From contig UQLI01000002.1 of the NCBI GenBank assembly GCA_900541715.1, forward strand, positions 43,571 to 107,570: DNA of 64,000 nucleotides. Reading direction: 5' to 3'. The DNA is from an uncultured Collinsella sp. Lineage in GTDB: Bacteria; Actinomycetota; Coriobacteriia; Coriobacteriales; Coriobacteriaceae. Under the pieces are notes generated by a model. That model was not told where the DNA came from and did not search any database. It worked only from the letters and a program-made list of their open reading frames with translations. Shown in pieces: positions 26,145-36,116 of this stretch (within the stretch, counting starts at the first letter, position 1; each line of letters begins with the position of its first letter). The position numbers and the translations under genes are program-made.

Positions 26145-26641
26145 TACCACTGACCATTCTGTTGGGCGGCACCCTCATTGAGCTGCTGACGGCAACGGGT
26201 AACGGTGCCGGTCAGGCTCTTGAGGTTCTCCTCCAGGTGCGTAAAGACCTGCTCTGCGTAGTCCTCGGCAGCATAACGCGTCTCGCGCTCGTACTGCTGG
26301 GCACGATCGCGGATGTCGTCGGCCTGCTGCTGCGCAAGGCGGACGATCTCCTGCTCACCGGCAATGGTGAGGGCCTGCTGCTGAGCGTCGGCGATGATGG
26401 AATCGGCCTGGGCGGCGGCGGAAGCCATAAGCTCCTCGCGCTCCTTAAGGATACGGCGGGACTTCTGCCACTCCTCGGGATAGCTCATGCGGATCTCGTC
26501 GAGGATGTTGAAGAACACGTCGGCGTCGATGACCTTGAACTGAGCGTTCTTGCCGAAAGGCGGCTTGGCTTCCTCGATCAGCCCTTCGAGCTCATCGACC
26601 AAGCTGACGATCCTATCGCCAGGAAAATTCTCGCCCGGCAT
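26144..26641 (-). CDS. DivIVA/SepIVA-like coiled-coil protein
   Basis: 166 aa. A short N-terminal region (DRIVSLVDELEGLIEEAKPP, then DADVFFNILDEIR) precedes a long heptad-like helix rich in Ala, Gln and Glu (about 60-150: LMASAAAQADSIIADAQQQA, AQQQADDIRDRAQQYE). This matches the pattern of actinobacterial DivIVA-related septal factors such as mycobacterial SepIVA, whose gene also lies beside yceD, rnc and coaD. A role in septum or cell-envelope placement is inferred from this synteny. The start at 26641 has GGAG 6 nt upstream; 26665 is an unsupported alternative. Confidence 0.65.
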   Translation of the reverse strand: MPGENFPGDRIVSLVDELEGLIEEAKPPFGKNAQFKVIDADVFFNILDEIRMSYPEEWQKSRRILKEREELMASAAAQADSIIADAQQQALTIAGEQEIVRLAQQQADDIRDRAQQYERETRYAAEDYAEQVFTHLEENLKSLTGTVTRCRQQLNEGAAQQNGQW

Positions 26642-26709
26642 CCGGTCTCCTTTCATAGGTAACATATCATCGTGCTAGTTTACCACATGCCACCAGGCAA
26701 TAAGAAACG

Positions 26710-27207
26710 TCACGAAAAGCGATGTTTGAGCGCTTCGACCACGTTGGACGGGACAAACGTCGATACATCGCTGCCGAGTGAGGCGATCTGGCGAACGACC
26801 GAGCTCGAGATATAGCCGTACTGCGGCGCACTCATGACAAAGATGGACTCCAGCTCGTTATCCAAGCGATAGTTGAGATCTGCCTGCTGCAGCTCGTACT
26901 CAAAGTCGGTCATGGCGCGCAGGCCCTTGACCACGGCCCCCGCCCCCTGCTCGCGAGCGAAGTCGACCAAGAGGCCGGTAAAGGGCAGGACCTCGACGCC
27001 GTCGATATCGCCAAGCGCCTCGCGGGCCAGCGCCACGCGCTCATCGAGCATAAACGTGGTACCCACACCGTTTTTACCCTGCGACTCGGCAACAGCGACG
27101 ATCACGCTGGGAAAGATGCGGCGGGCGCGGCGGATGACGTCGATATGGCCAAACGTGATGGGATCGAAGGTGCCCGGGACGATCACGCGGTTGATGGTGT
27201 CACTCAT
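26710..27207 (-). CDS. coaD: Pantetheine-phosphate adenylyltransferase (PPAT)
   Basis: 165 aa. It adenylates 4'-phosphopantetheine in coenzyme A synthesis. The nucleotidyltransferase motif is VPGTFDPITFGHIDVI (T/HxGH type), followed by VVKGLRAMTDFEYELQ and the ISSSVVRQIASLG nucleotide-binding segment. The start at 27207 has GGAG about 6 nt upstream and overlaps the end of rsmD by 8 nt; the rsmD-coaD pair is common in bacteria. Confidence 0.95.
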   Translation of the reverse strand: MSDTINRVIVPGTFDPITFGHIDVIRRARRIFPSVIVAVAESQGKNGVGTTFMLDERVALAREALGDIDGVEVLPFTGLLVDFAREQGAGAVVKGLRAMTDFEYELQQADLNYRLDNELESIFVMSAPQYGYISSSVVRQIASLGSDVSTFVPSNVVEALKHRFS

Positions 27208-27856
27208 GGGCGTTCTCCTGAACCGTCGTGGCATCGTTGTTGTGAGCATCGGTGCCGGCGCAATCTTCCTCACCATCGTCATCGCCAACCCAACGAAGCA
27301 GGTCGACCGAGGTAATGCCGTAGCGCTTCTCGCGCACGATCTCAAAGCCTGCCGGATGCGCGCCCGCATCGGCGGCGGCATGCTCAAACAGGGCATAAGC
27401 GCCAGGTGCAAGAAGACCCTGCTGAGCCAGGTTCTGCAGCAGCTCCTCGACCGGCTCGGCACCAAAAGCATAGGGCGGGTCGAGCAGGACCAGATCAAAG
27501 GGGCCGCCCGGCACACGACCGCGCGAGGCACTCGCCAGCATGTCGCCCGCTATCACGCGCCAACGCGCACGGTCACGGCAGAGCGACTCGATATTCTTGG
27601 TAATGAGCCGCGCGGCATTCCGATCGATCTCGAACGTCGTGAGCGAGCGGGCACCACGTGAGAGCATCTCTAACCCTAAGGCACCGGAGCCGCCAAAGGC
27701 GTCCAGCACGCGGACCTCGTCCAGATCGAAGTCGAATGCCGACATGACCATAGATGCGCATGCCTCGCGCACACGATCGGTCGTGGGGCGGGTGACATCG
27801 CGACCACGGGGCTCCTCGATCTTACGACCGCGCCATTCGCCGCCGATGATTCTCAT
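27200..27856 (-). CDS. rsmD: 16S rRNA m2G966 methyltransferase RsmD
   Basis: 218 aa SAM-dependent Rossmann methyltransferase. It contains MRIIGGEWRGRKI, TRPTTDRVREA, VLDAFGGSGALGLEMLSRGA (SAM loop) and LVLLDPPY (catalytic motif IV). It modifies G966 (E. coli numbering) of 16S rRNA during 30S assembly. The C terminus is extended by an acidic, Asn/Asp-rich tail of about 30 residues. The ATG overlaps the recG stop by 4 nt, so the genes are coupled. Confidence 0.93.
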   Translation of the reverse strand: MRIIGGEWRGRKIEEPRGRDVTRPTTDRVREACASMVMSAFDFDLDEVRVLDAFGGSGALGLEMLSRGARSLTTFEIDRNAARLITKNIESLCRDRARWRVIAGDMLASASRGRVPGGPFDLVLLDPPYAFGAEPVEELLQNLAQQGLLAPGAYALFEHAAADAGAHPAGFEIVREKRYGITSVDLLRWVGDDDGEEDCAGTDAHNNDATTVQENAHE

Positions 27857-30030
27857 CCTCCGCTGACCTCCTTAAAAATGTGTCGATATCGCATGGCGAC
27901 CGCATCGCGCAGGGGGCGCGTCGCCACGGAGTCAAGGTTGCAAGCATACCGCAAGAGCTCGACCGCGTCCAAATGGGCCCACTCGATCAGCTCCTCGTCG
28001 GCATCCAGGTCGACAAAGCGCAGAGTCACACCGCCATGCTGGCGGTACCCCAGGATTTCGCCCTCGTGGCGCAGACGAAGGTCCATCTGGGCGAGCGTAA
28101 AGCCGTCCGAGGTCTTTTCGAGCGACTGGAGACGGTCTTGCGCCGCCGAAGCGCCGCCGTTGCCCTTGGAGTGCGTCATGACCAGGCAGGTGCCCGACAC
28201 GCTGCCGCGGCCCACGCGGCCGCGCAGCTGGTGCAGGGCCGCCAAGCCAAAGCGCTCACCGTTCTCGATGACCATGACGGTGGCGTTGGGCACGTCGACG
28301 CCCACCTCGACCACCGTAGTCGAGACGAGCACGTCGATCTCGCCGCGCTTGAAGGCATCGATAACCTGGTCCTTCTCCCCCACTGGCATGCGGCCGTGAA
28401 GGCGCTCGATGGCAAGACCCGGCAACGCCAGACGCAGGCGATCGAGCTCGGTCGCCGTATCGTGCAGCGGCACGGGGACCGTCACGCGGCCCTCGTCGTC
28501 GCGGGCGATGCCGGGAACGTCCTCGAGATCGTCGGCCGAGTCGCTCGGCTCCACGAGCGGGCAAATCACGTAGGCCTGCTGACCCTTTTCATGCGCCTCG
28601 CGGATGGCGCCATAGGCAAGGTCGCGGCTCGACTCGGTAAGCACGCGTGTCGTCACGCCAGCGCCAGGGACGGGCCGATGGCGGATGATGCTCGTGTCCA
28701 GATCGCCGTAGACCGAAAGCGCCAGCGTACGTGGGATGGGCGTTGCCGTCATAACGAGCAGATCGGCACCAGGGCCCTTCGCACGCAGGGCGTTGCGTTG
28801 GCCGACGCCAAACCGGTGCTGCTCATCGATGACCACGAGCGACAGATGCTTGAACGCAACGTTATCCGAAAGCACCGCGTGGGTGCCAAAGAGGACATCG
28901 AGCTCGCCCGATTCCAGCTGGGCACGGATCCGCTCGCGCTCGGCCGCCGGCGTGGCGCCCGTCAGGAGCGCCCAGGTCATGCCAGCCCGCGAGAGCAAGG
29001 GGCCGGTCTTATCGGCATATTGACGCGCCAGCACGCCCGTGGGCGCCATAACGCAGGCCTGCGTGCCGCTATCGGCAGCCACAGCCAGCGCGCAGGCGGC
29101 AACGGCGGTCTTGCCGGTACCGACGTCGCCCAACAGCAGGCGGTTCATCACGCGCCCGCCATCGCACATATCGCGCAGGATGTCTTGGAACGCGGCCTCC
29201 TGCTCGTCGCTCAGCGAAAACGGCAGGGCCTGCTTAAGCGCGGCCAGGTGCTCGCCCGCGGTGTGGGCATAGGGCACCACATCGACCAGGCCGCCGTCGT
29301 TGCGCAGGCGCAGCGCCAGCTGCAGGTAGAGGCACTCCTCGTAGGCAAGCCGTGCGCGCGCGATATCGCGCTCAGCCATGCTCGAGGGAAAGTGGATCGA
29401 TCGAAGCGCACGAGCATTGCTCATGAGCTTGCGCTTTGCGCGCAGTGGTGCCGGGATGGGATCGAAGGGATTGCCGACGAGCTCAAGAGCACCGCTCACG
29501 ATGCGACGCATCCATGCCTGGCTCACGCCGTCACTTACGTAGTGGACCGGCAAAATGGTACCCGCAGCACGACCGTCCTCAAGCTTTTCAAAATGCGGCG
29601 AGGCCATCTGCTTAAAGCCGTAGGCAAACTCGACCTTGCCCATCACGGCCAGGCGGTCGCCCTGCTTAAGCTGCTGGGCAATCCAGGGCTGGCGGAAAAA
29701 GGCAACCTGCAGCACGCCCGTCTCGTCAACGAGTGAGACCTCGGTAACCTGCATGCGCGGACGCGGCTGCTTTTGGACGATACGATCGACCGTGGCGATG
29801 ATGGTGCATACGGTACCGATGGGAGCCATCTCGATGGACCAGGAGCGCGTAAAGTCGAGGTATCGATGAGGGATATGGAGAAGGAGGTCCCCCACCGTCC
29901 GAATTCCCAGACGGCGAAGGGCCTCCTCGCGTTTACCCGAAACATATTTGAGTCGCGCGATATCCTCGTCGAGCGCATTGCTCTGGGCAAAGCGCTCCGA
30001 GACGCGCGGCACGGAGCACAGCTCGGACAT
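27853..30030 (-). CDS. recG: ATP-dependent DNA helicase RecG
   Basis: 725 aa. It remodels stalled forks and branched recombination intermediates. The N-terminal wedge/OB domain (about 40-200; LHIPHRYLDF) is followed by helicase motifs LLGDVGTGKTAVAAC (Walker A), VVIDEQHRFGVGQR (DEAH-like), TATPIPRTLALS, TTVVEVGVDVPNATVMVI and QLRGRVGRG. The frame ends 4 nt into rsmD and begins 10 bp after the DAK2 gene. The order DAK2-recG-rsmD-coaD is shared with Gram-positive and other actinobacterial genomes. Confidence 0.96.
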   Translation of the reverse strand: MSELCSVPRVSERFAQSNALDEDIARLKYVSGKREEALRRLGIRTVGDLLLHIPHRYLDFTRSWSIEMAPIGTVCTIIATVDRIVQKQPRPRMQVTEVSLVDETGVLQVAFFRQPWIAQQLKQGDRLAVMGKVEFAYGFKQMASPHFEKLEDGRAAGTILPVHYVSDGVSQAWMRRIVSGALELVGNPFDPIPAPLRAKRKLMSNARALRSIHFPSSMAERDIARARLAYEECLYLQLALRLRNDGGLVDVVPYAHTAGEHLAALKQALPFSLSDEQEAAFQDILRDMCDGGRVMNRLLLGDVGTGKTAVAACALAVAADSGTQACVMAPTGVLARQYADKTGPLLSRAGMTWALLTGATPAAERERIRAQLESGELDVLFGTHAVLSDNVAFKHLSLVVIDEQHRFGVGQRNALRAKGPGADLLVMTATPIPRTLALSVYGDLDTSIIRHRPVPGAGVTTRVLTESSRDLAYGAIREAHEKGQQAYVICPLVEPSDSADDLEDVPGIARDDEGRVTVPVPLHDTATELDRLRLALPGLAIERLHGRMPVGEKDQVIDAFKRGEIDVLVSTTVVEVGVDVPNATVMVIENGERFGLAALHQLRGRVGRGSVSGTCLVMTHSKGNGGASAAQDRLQSLEKTSDGFTLAQMDLRLRHEGEILGYRQHGGVTLRFVDLDADEELIEWAHLDAVELLRYACNLDSVATRPLRDAVAMRYRHIFKEVSGG

Positions 30031-30040
30031 GGGCAGTTGC

Positions 30041-31702
30041 CTACTCGATCGAGAAGATCACGGGATAGAGCGGCTGCTCGCCACGATGGGCGTCGATCTC
30101 CAGGTCGGGCTGAGCTTCCTCGATGGCGTCGACGATCTCCTGGAAGTCCTCGTCGGACAGCTCCTCGCCGGCCAGAATCGTCAGCGCATCGCCCTCCTCT
30201 TCCTCCTGCATGCGGTTGATGCAATCGAGCGTGACCTGCTTCACGTCGGAGCCGACCACGTCGATGGAGCCGGCAATGATACCCATGACGTCACCGGAGT
30301 GAATCGGCGAGCCGTCCGAGGCGCTGGAGTCGCGCACGGCGCGGGTGACCTCGCCATCGCGGACCTCGCTGATGGCGTCGACCATAGCGGCGACGGCATC
30401 CTCGAGCTCGGAATCGGGCAGGACCGCGAACAGCGCGGAGAAGGCCTGCGGAACGGTCTTGGTGGGAACGACGGCGACCTTCTTGTCCGTGCAGGCAGAA
30501 GCGGCAGCCTCGGCAGCCATGCGGATGTTGCCGTTATTGGGCAGGATGATGACCGAGGTCGCGTTGACCTGGTCCACGGCACCCAGCAGATCTGCAGTCG
30601 AGGGGTTCATGGTCTGGCCACCCGAGACGATCACGTCGACGCCAAGGGACTTGAGGATGTCGGCCTCGCCGGAACCGGCGGCAACGGCGACAAAGCCCAG
30701 CGCCTTGGCGGGCTCGGCGGCCTTTTCCTGGTCCTCGTGAATCTTGGCGGTACGGTCGTGGGCCTCCATCTCCATGTTGTGGATAAAGACCTCGTAGATC
30801 TGGCCAAGCTGCAGCATGTGCTCGAGCACCAGGTTGGGGGTGTTGGAGTGCACATGGATCTTGTAGTCGGGATAGGCGCCCACGAGTAGCTCACAGTCGC
30901 CCATGGAACCCAGGAACTTAAGGCACTCGTCCTCGTCAAACGGGGCGTCGGCCTTAAACAGGAACTCGTTGCAGTAGCGGAACTCCGAGCCCTCCCAATC
31001 GTCGTTGGCCTCGATCTCAACGCGACCAAGGGCCGCGTCGCGGGCAGAGCCAGCGGAATCAAACGTGGCGGAGAAATCCTCGACAACGGTGCTGCGGCCA
31101 AGCGCGGCGGCAACAAAGTTCTCAAGGAAAATAGCAAAGCCGAAGGCGCCGGAGTCAACCACGCCGTTCTCCTTCAGAACGGGCAGCAGGTCGGGCGTGC
31201 GAGCGACGGACTGATATGCCTCGACAACGATGGCGTCGAGCGCATCCTCGGCCGAGAACTTCTTCTTCTCGCACTCGTCTGCCTTGGTCGAGACATCGCG
31301 CAGGACCGTGAGGATCGTGCCCTCGATGGGCTTGCGGACAGCCTGGAAGGCAACCTTGACGGCGCGACGGAAGGCGAAGGCGATGTTGGCAGCCGTAATA
31401 GGCTCATCGGCAGAGACGAGGCCCTCGGCCACACCGCGCAGAATCTGCGAGGTGATGACGCCGGAGTTGCCGCGGGCACCCATCAGGGAGCCGTGGGTGA
31501 TGGCGCCGGCGATGGCTTCCATGTCGGCGTCGGCAGGAAGAGCAGAAAGCTCCTTGGTCACCGAGACGAGCGTGAGCGACATGTTGGTGCCCGTATCGCC
31601 ATCGGGTACGGGGAAGACGTTGAGCTTGTTGATCTCCTCGGCCTTGTCGGAAACGGCAGCCGCAGCGATCGGAAAACAGGTGCGAATGGTCTTTGCAATC
31701 AT
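30041..31702 (-). CDS. DAK2/DegV-type kinase domain protein (FakA/YloV-like)
   Basis: 553 aa. The N-terminal Dak2-type ATP-binding domain contains INKLNVFPVPDGDTGTNMSLT and HGSLMGARGNSGVITSQILRG. A central domain and a C-terminal DAK1-like half (IIVSGGQTMNPST..., PNNGNI) follow. This is the layout of FakA, the kinase that phosphorylates fatty acids bound to FakB proteins for phospholipid synthesis. No FakB (DegV) gene is in the window. It is coupled to an Asp23-family gene upstream, as in Firmicutes (yloU-yloV). Confidence 0.88.
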   Translation of the reverse strand: MIAKTIRTCFPIAAAAVSDKAEEINKLNVFPVPDGDTGTNMSLTLVSVTKELSALPADADMEAIAGAITHGSLMGARGNSGVITSQILRGVAEGLVSADEPITAANIAFAFRRAVKVAFQAVRKPIEGTILTVLRDVSTKADECEKKKFSAEDALDAIVVEAYQSVARTPDLLPVLKENGVVDSGAFGFAIFLENFVAAALGRSTVVEDFSATFDSAGSARDAALGRVEIEANDDWEGSEFRYCNEFLFKADAPFDEDECLKFLGSMGDCELLVGAYPDYKIHVHSNTPNLVLEHMLQLGQIYEVFIHNMEMEAHDRTAKIHEDQEKAAEPAKALGFVAVAAGSGEADILKSLGVDVIVSGGQTMNPSTADLLGAVDQVNATSVIILPNNGNIRMAAEAAASACTDKKVAVVPTKTVPQAFSALFAVLPDSELEDAVAAMVDAISEVRDGEVTRAVRDSSASDGSPIHSGDVMGIIAGSIDVVGSDVKQVTLDCINRMQEEEEGDALTILAGEELSDEDFQEIVDAIEEAQPDLEIDAHRGEQPLYPVIFSIE

Positions 31703-31729
31703 GGGTATTTGAATCTCCGTTTTCGGATG

Positions 31730-32086
31730 CTAGTTCAGACGGCTCTTGAGCGCGTCGATATGGATGCCGATCTTAAGGCTGGCGGGATCGATCTGGGCGA
31801 TCTCCTGCAGGGTAAAGGCAACGGAGCTCGAAAGATTGTGGCAGACGGACTTCATGTTGACGCCGTTCTCGAGCACGACGTGAAGATCGACCGTAAGGCC
31901 GTTCTCGTCGGCGGAGACAAGCACGCCCTTGCGGAGGCGCTGACCGGCAAGCAGGCGCACGCTCTCGGCGCCCTGGAGCTGTTCGGCCATACCGACGACG
32001 CCATAGCACGTCATCGCGGCATAACCGGCAATATCGGCAATAACGTCGTTCGAGACGCTCAGGCTGCCGTTAATGGTCTCAGACAC
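31730..32086 (-). CDS. Asp23/Gls24 family envelope stress protein (YloU-like)
   Basis: 118 aa from GTG 32086, with AAGGAG 6 nt upstream. It contains GSLSVSNDVIADIAGYAAMTCYGVVGMA and LTVDLHVVLENGVNMKSVC, the Asp23/DUF322 pattern. Members such as YloU/AmaP-associated Asp23 are abundant membrane-proximal proteins induced by alkaline or envelope stress; the biochemical role is not settled. It forms a pair with the following DAK2 kinase gene (27 bp gap). Confidence 0.88.
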   Translation of the reverse strand: MSETINGSLSVSNDVIADIAGYAAMTCYGVVGMAEQLQGAESVRLLAGQRLRKGVLVSADENGLTVDLHVVLENGVNMKSVCHNLSSSVAFTLQEIAQIDPASLKIGIHIDALKSRLN

Positions 32087-32244
32087 AAGAATCTCCTTAT
32101 CTGGTGCTCGCGGCACCATCTCGTGGGAGCAATCATTGCAATATTCTACAACGACCGCGCCATGTTGAGGTGGCGGGCCTCGGGATTACATCCTCGACAC
32201 GAAATGTTGATACGGTAACGTTCGCGAACGGCGATCGCGGCATG

Positions 32245-32274
32245 AAAAAACCCGCCGCATAAGCGACGGGTTTT
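32245..32274 (-). terminator. Terminator of tRNA-Asn
   Basis: Minus-strand AAAACCCGTCGC - TTAT - GCGGCGGGTTTTTT: 12-bp stem with a wobble and a T6 tract, just after the tRNA 3' end. Confidence 0.85.
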
Positions 32275-32280
32275 ACAACC

Positions 32281-32355
32281 TGGCTCCCCGGGTAGGACTC
32301 GAACCTACAACAGCGCGGTTAACAGCCGCGTGCTCTACCATTGAGCTACCGAGGA
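32281..32355 (-). tRNA. tRNA-Asn (anticodon GUU)
   Basis: 75 nt with encoded CCA. Acceptor TCCTCGG pairs with CCGGGGA; the D-arm reads AGCTCAATGGTAGAGC; the anticodon stem CGCGG-CTGTTAA-CCGCG carries GTT; the T-arm is GTAGG-TTCGAGT-CCTAC. All stems are intact. It stands alone between its own promoter and terminator. Confidence 0.97.
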
Positions 32356-32385
32356 ATAGGTGCGTGCTCTCAAGCAACGAAGTTT

Positions 32386-32413
32386 ATTATACGGACGAAT
32401 CAGCTCAGGGCAA
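32386..32413 (-). promoter_or_regulatory. Sigma-A promoter of tRNA-Asn
   Basis: Minus strand: TTGCCC (32413-32408), 16-bp spacer, perfect TATAAT (32391-32386), about 30 nt before the tRNA 5' end. A strong match to the housekeeping consensus. Confidence 0.75.
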
Positions 32414-32441
32414 GAACTTTTTTAAGAAATTTTCCGACCTA

Positions 32442-32492
32442 GTCATTGGGAACGTTCTTAAACGACCAGTCATTCAAGAACGTCCCCAACAA
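32442..32492. repeat. Inverted repeat with GAACGTCCCC arms
   Basis: A 14-bp inverted repeat (TTGGGAACGTTCTT and partner AAGAACGTCCCCAA, one mismatch) around a 16-nt loop, in the 461-bp gap between Asp23 and rpoD, upstream of the tRNA promoter. It lacks a U-tract. The GTCATT motif occurs at both arms as a direct repeat. Confidence 0.55.
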
Positions 32493-32498
32493 CTACAT

Positions 32499-32534
32499 GA
32501 AAGCGCCCTCAAGCGGATGTGCTTGAGGGCGCTT
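32499..32534 (-). terminator. Terminator of rpoD
   Basis: 14-bp perfect stem (AAGCGCCCTCAAGC and its complement) with a 6-nt loop, 14 nt after the rpoD stop. Only a short T tract follows. Confidence 0.75.
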
Positions 32535-32547
32535 CTTGCTTGCGAGG

Positions 32548-33894
<1,347 letters not shown>

Positions 33895-34004
33895 AGATTC
33901 TCCCTTCATAGTCCACAGGACTCATTACTTTAGCACACACATTGACGTCTATACCCAAAAATCAGACTGGATATAGGCGCAAATACGCTGGTTGACCACA
34001 ACAT

Positions 34005-36116
34005 CTAGGCCTGATCGGCGCCCGTTGTCTCCAAACCGATCAAACGGAACGGGTCAGCCACGCCGCCGATCGACTTTTGGAGCTCGCGCTGGCGCTGAGA
34101 ATCTTGCATCGCCTGCATCGTCAGCACACGGCGCGCCTCATCGTCGAGCGACCGGTCCTGACGAAGCTTTGCCTGCGCGGCGCGCATGCGGCGCTTGATG
34201 GTGTAGAGCTCAAGGGTATCAAGCATAAACACGATGTTCGTCTCGGTGGGATGCTTACTCGTCGACGAAATGCGTCCGGCGCTGACAAGCGACGCTGCCT
34301 CGGGACACACCGCGCGCGCCGCATCCATACACGCCGTGGGGTCGGTGCCCGGCGGCGTCGCGAGCACGGCCCATGCGATGGACTCGTGGCGCGGATCTAC
34401 CCACTCGATCGAGCAGATGCGGTCGGCATACGTGCGGAACAGGTCGGGATAGCTCGTGAGCATCGTCAGCAGCTCGCGCTCCCCCGCCAAAGACTTTCGC
34501 TCCAGGTCGGTCAGCACGATTGGCATCGTCGGCGCGGACGCGCCAGAAGCATCGGCGGCCGGCGCCGCGCCATCCATACCAGCCGGCACATCGATAGGCG
34601 GCATATCGTCGACGACCTCGGCCGGCGCGGCCCCGTAGGCCTCAAGCGGCACATAGTCATACGGCTCTTCCTCGACCGGTGCGGACACCGGCGGCGTCAC
34701 CCCCGACGCCCAGACACCGCGAGACACCCCCTGCGAACCTGATGCCCGAACGCCCGCGCTTCCTGCACGCTCGGTTTGCGCCCGCTGGCGCTCGTAGTTC
34801 TGCTCGCGACGACGCTCGGCGTCCTCGCGCTTGGCAACATCGCGAAACACACGGCCCGAGCTCGAACGCACCGTCTCCAAGTCCAACCCCAGCAGGTCGG
34901 CAATCTGGATAAAGTACGTATCGATCATGTAGCTATTGCGCAGCGGATAGATGAGCGTCAGCGCATCCTCGAGCGCCTTGGCACGACCGCCCGGCGTGGA
35001 AATGTCGCTCGACTCCTGCAGTGAGCGGTACACAAAGTCCATGAGGGGCTCGGCGGCGTCGATACGCGCCTGCAACGCCTCGCCACCATGCGCGGTGATG
35101 AACTCCATGGGGTCGTTGCCGTCGGGAAGCACCACGCAGCGCAGGTCCATCGAATCCTGCTCGATAAACTGAATCGCGCGGCGCGCGGCCTTTTGACCGG
35201 CAGCGTCGCCATCGAACATATATACAATGCGCTTGGCAAAACGGGTGAGCGTCTTTACATGATGTTCCGTCAACGCCGTACCCAGCGTGGCGACGACGTT
35301 TTTGATCCCCGCCTCCCAGCAGGCGATACAGTCGGTATATCCCTCCACCACGATGGCGGTATCCTGCGCGACGATAAACTCCTTAGCCCAGTTAAAGCCG
35401 TAGAGGTTTCGCTTTTTATGGAACACGCTCGTCTCGGCGGTGTTGAGGTACTTAGGCTGGCCGTCGCCCATAATGCGCCCGCCAAAGGCGATGTTATGAC
35501 CCTGCTCATCAAAGATGGGAAACATCACGCGGTCGTAAAAACGGTCGGCAAGCTGCCCGCGCCCACGGCTCACGGCCACGTTGGCATCGATCATTTCCTG
35601 CGGGGTAAAGCCTGCCTGCGACAGATGCGACACCAGCGCGTTGCGACCCGGCGCAAAACCCAGGCAGTAGCGGCGGCAGACGTCGCCGCCCATACCGCGG
35701 CTGGCGAAATACTCGCGCGGACGGCTGTCCTTACCGCGCATGAGCATGGTGTGGTAGAACTGGGCGGTCTCGGCGCACAGGTCGTAGATGCGGGCACGCT
35801 TGGTGCCGCGCTCGCGATAGGCGCCGGTATCGTGCAGCTCAATGCCGGCACGGTCGGCCAGGTAGCGAATCGACTCAGGGAAGCTCAGGTTCTCGCGCTT
35901 CATGATGTAGGTGAAGACGTCGCCGCCCTCGCCACAGCCAAAGCAGTGCCACACCTGCGTGGCGGGGATAATGTGAAACGACGGGGTCTTTTCGCCATGA
36001 AAGGGGCAGCAACCCCAAAACTCATGGCCGCGGGGCTTGAGCTCAACCGTTTCCTGCACGATGGCAACCAGGTCGGACGCAGCGCGCACCTGGTCTTTTT
36101 CCTCATCGCTAATCAC
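34005..36116 (-). CDS. dnaG: DNA primase DnaG
   Basis: 703 aa. It makes RNA primers for replication. The CHC2 zinc-binding domain has CCPFH (36-40) and CFGC (58-61). The TOPRIM catalytic core contains VVEGYTDCIACWEAG and YMFDGDAAGQKAARRAI. The C-terminal ~250 residues form the DnaB-interacting region, after a low-complexity linker rich in Pro, Ala and Val (about 430-520). The GTG start overlaps the ribF stop by 8 nt. This co-transcription places dnaG at the end of the rimP-infB operon and before rpoD. Confidence 0.95.
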   Translation of the reverse strand: MISDEEKDQVRAASDLVAIVQETVELKPRGHEFWGCCPFHGEKTPSFHIIPATQVWHCFGCGEGGDVFTYIMKRENLSFPESIRYLADRAGIELHDTGAYRERGTKRARIYDLCAETAQFYHTMLMRGKDSRPREYFASRGMGGDVCRRYCLGFAPGRNALVSHLSQAGFTPQEMIDANVAVSRGRGQLADRFYDRVMFPIFDEQGHNIAFGGRIMGDGQPKYLNTAETSVFHKKRNLYGFNWAKEFIVAQDTAIVVEGYTDCIACWEAGIKNVVATLGTALTEHHVKTLTRFAKRIVYMFDGDAAGQKAARRAIQFIEQDSMDLRCVVLPDGNDPMEFITAHGGEALQARIDAAEPLMDFVYRSLQESSDISTPGGRAKALEDALTLIYPLRNSYMIDTYFIQIADLLGLDLETVRSSSGRVFRDVAKREDAERRREQNYERQRAQTERAGSAGVRASGSQGVSRGVWASGVTPPVSAPVEEEPYDYVPLEAYGAAPAEVVDDMPPIDVPAGMDGAAPAADASGASAPTMPIVLTDLERKSLAGERELLTMLTSYPDLFRTYADRICSIEWVDPRHESIAWAVLATPPGTDPTACMDAARAVCPEAASLVSAGRISSTSKHPTETNIVFMLDTLELYTIKRRMRAAQAKLRQDRSLDDEARRVLTMQAMQDSQRQRELQKSIGGVADPFRLIGLETTGADQA

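Noticed and set aside
27880..29736. 618-codon plus-strand frame opposite recG
   Set aside because: Shadow of recG; no recognisable domain.
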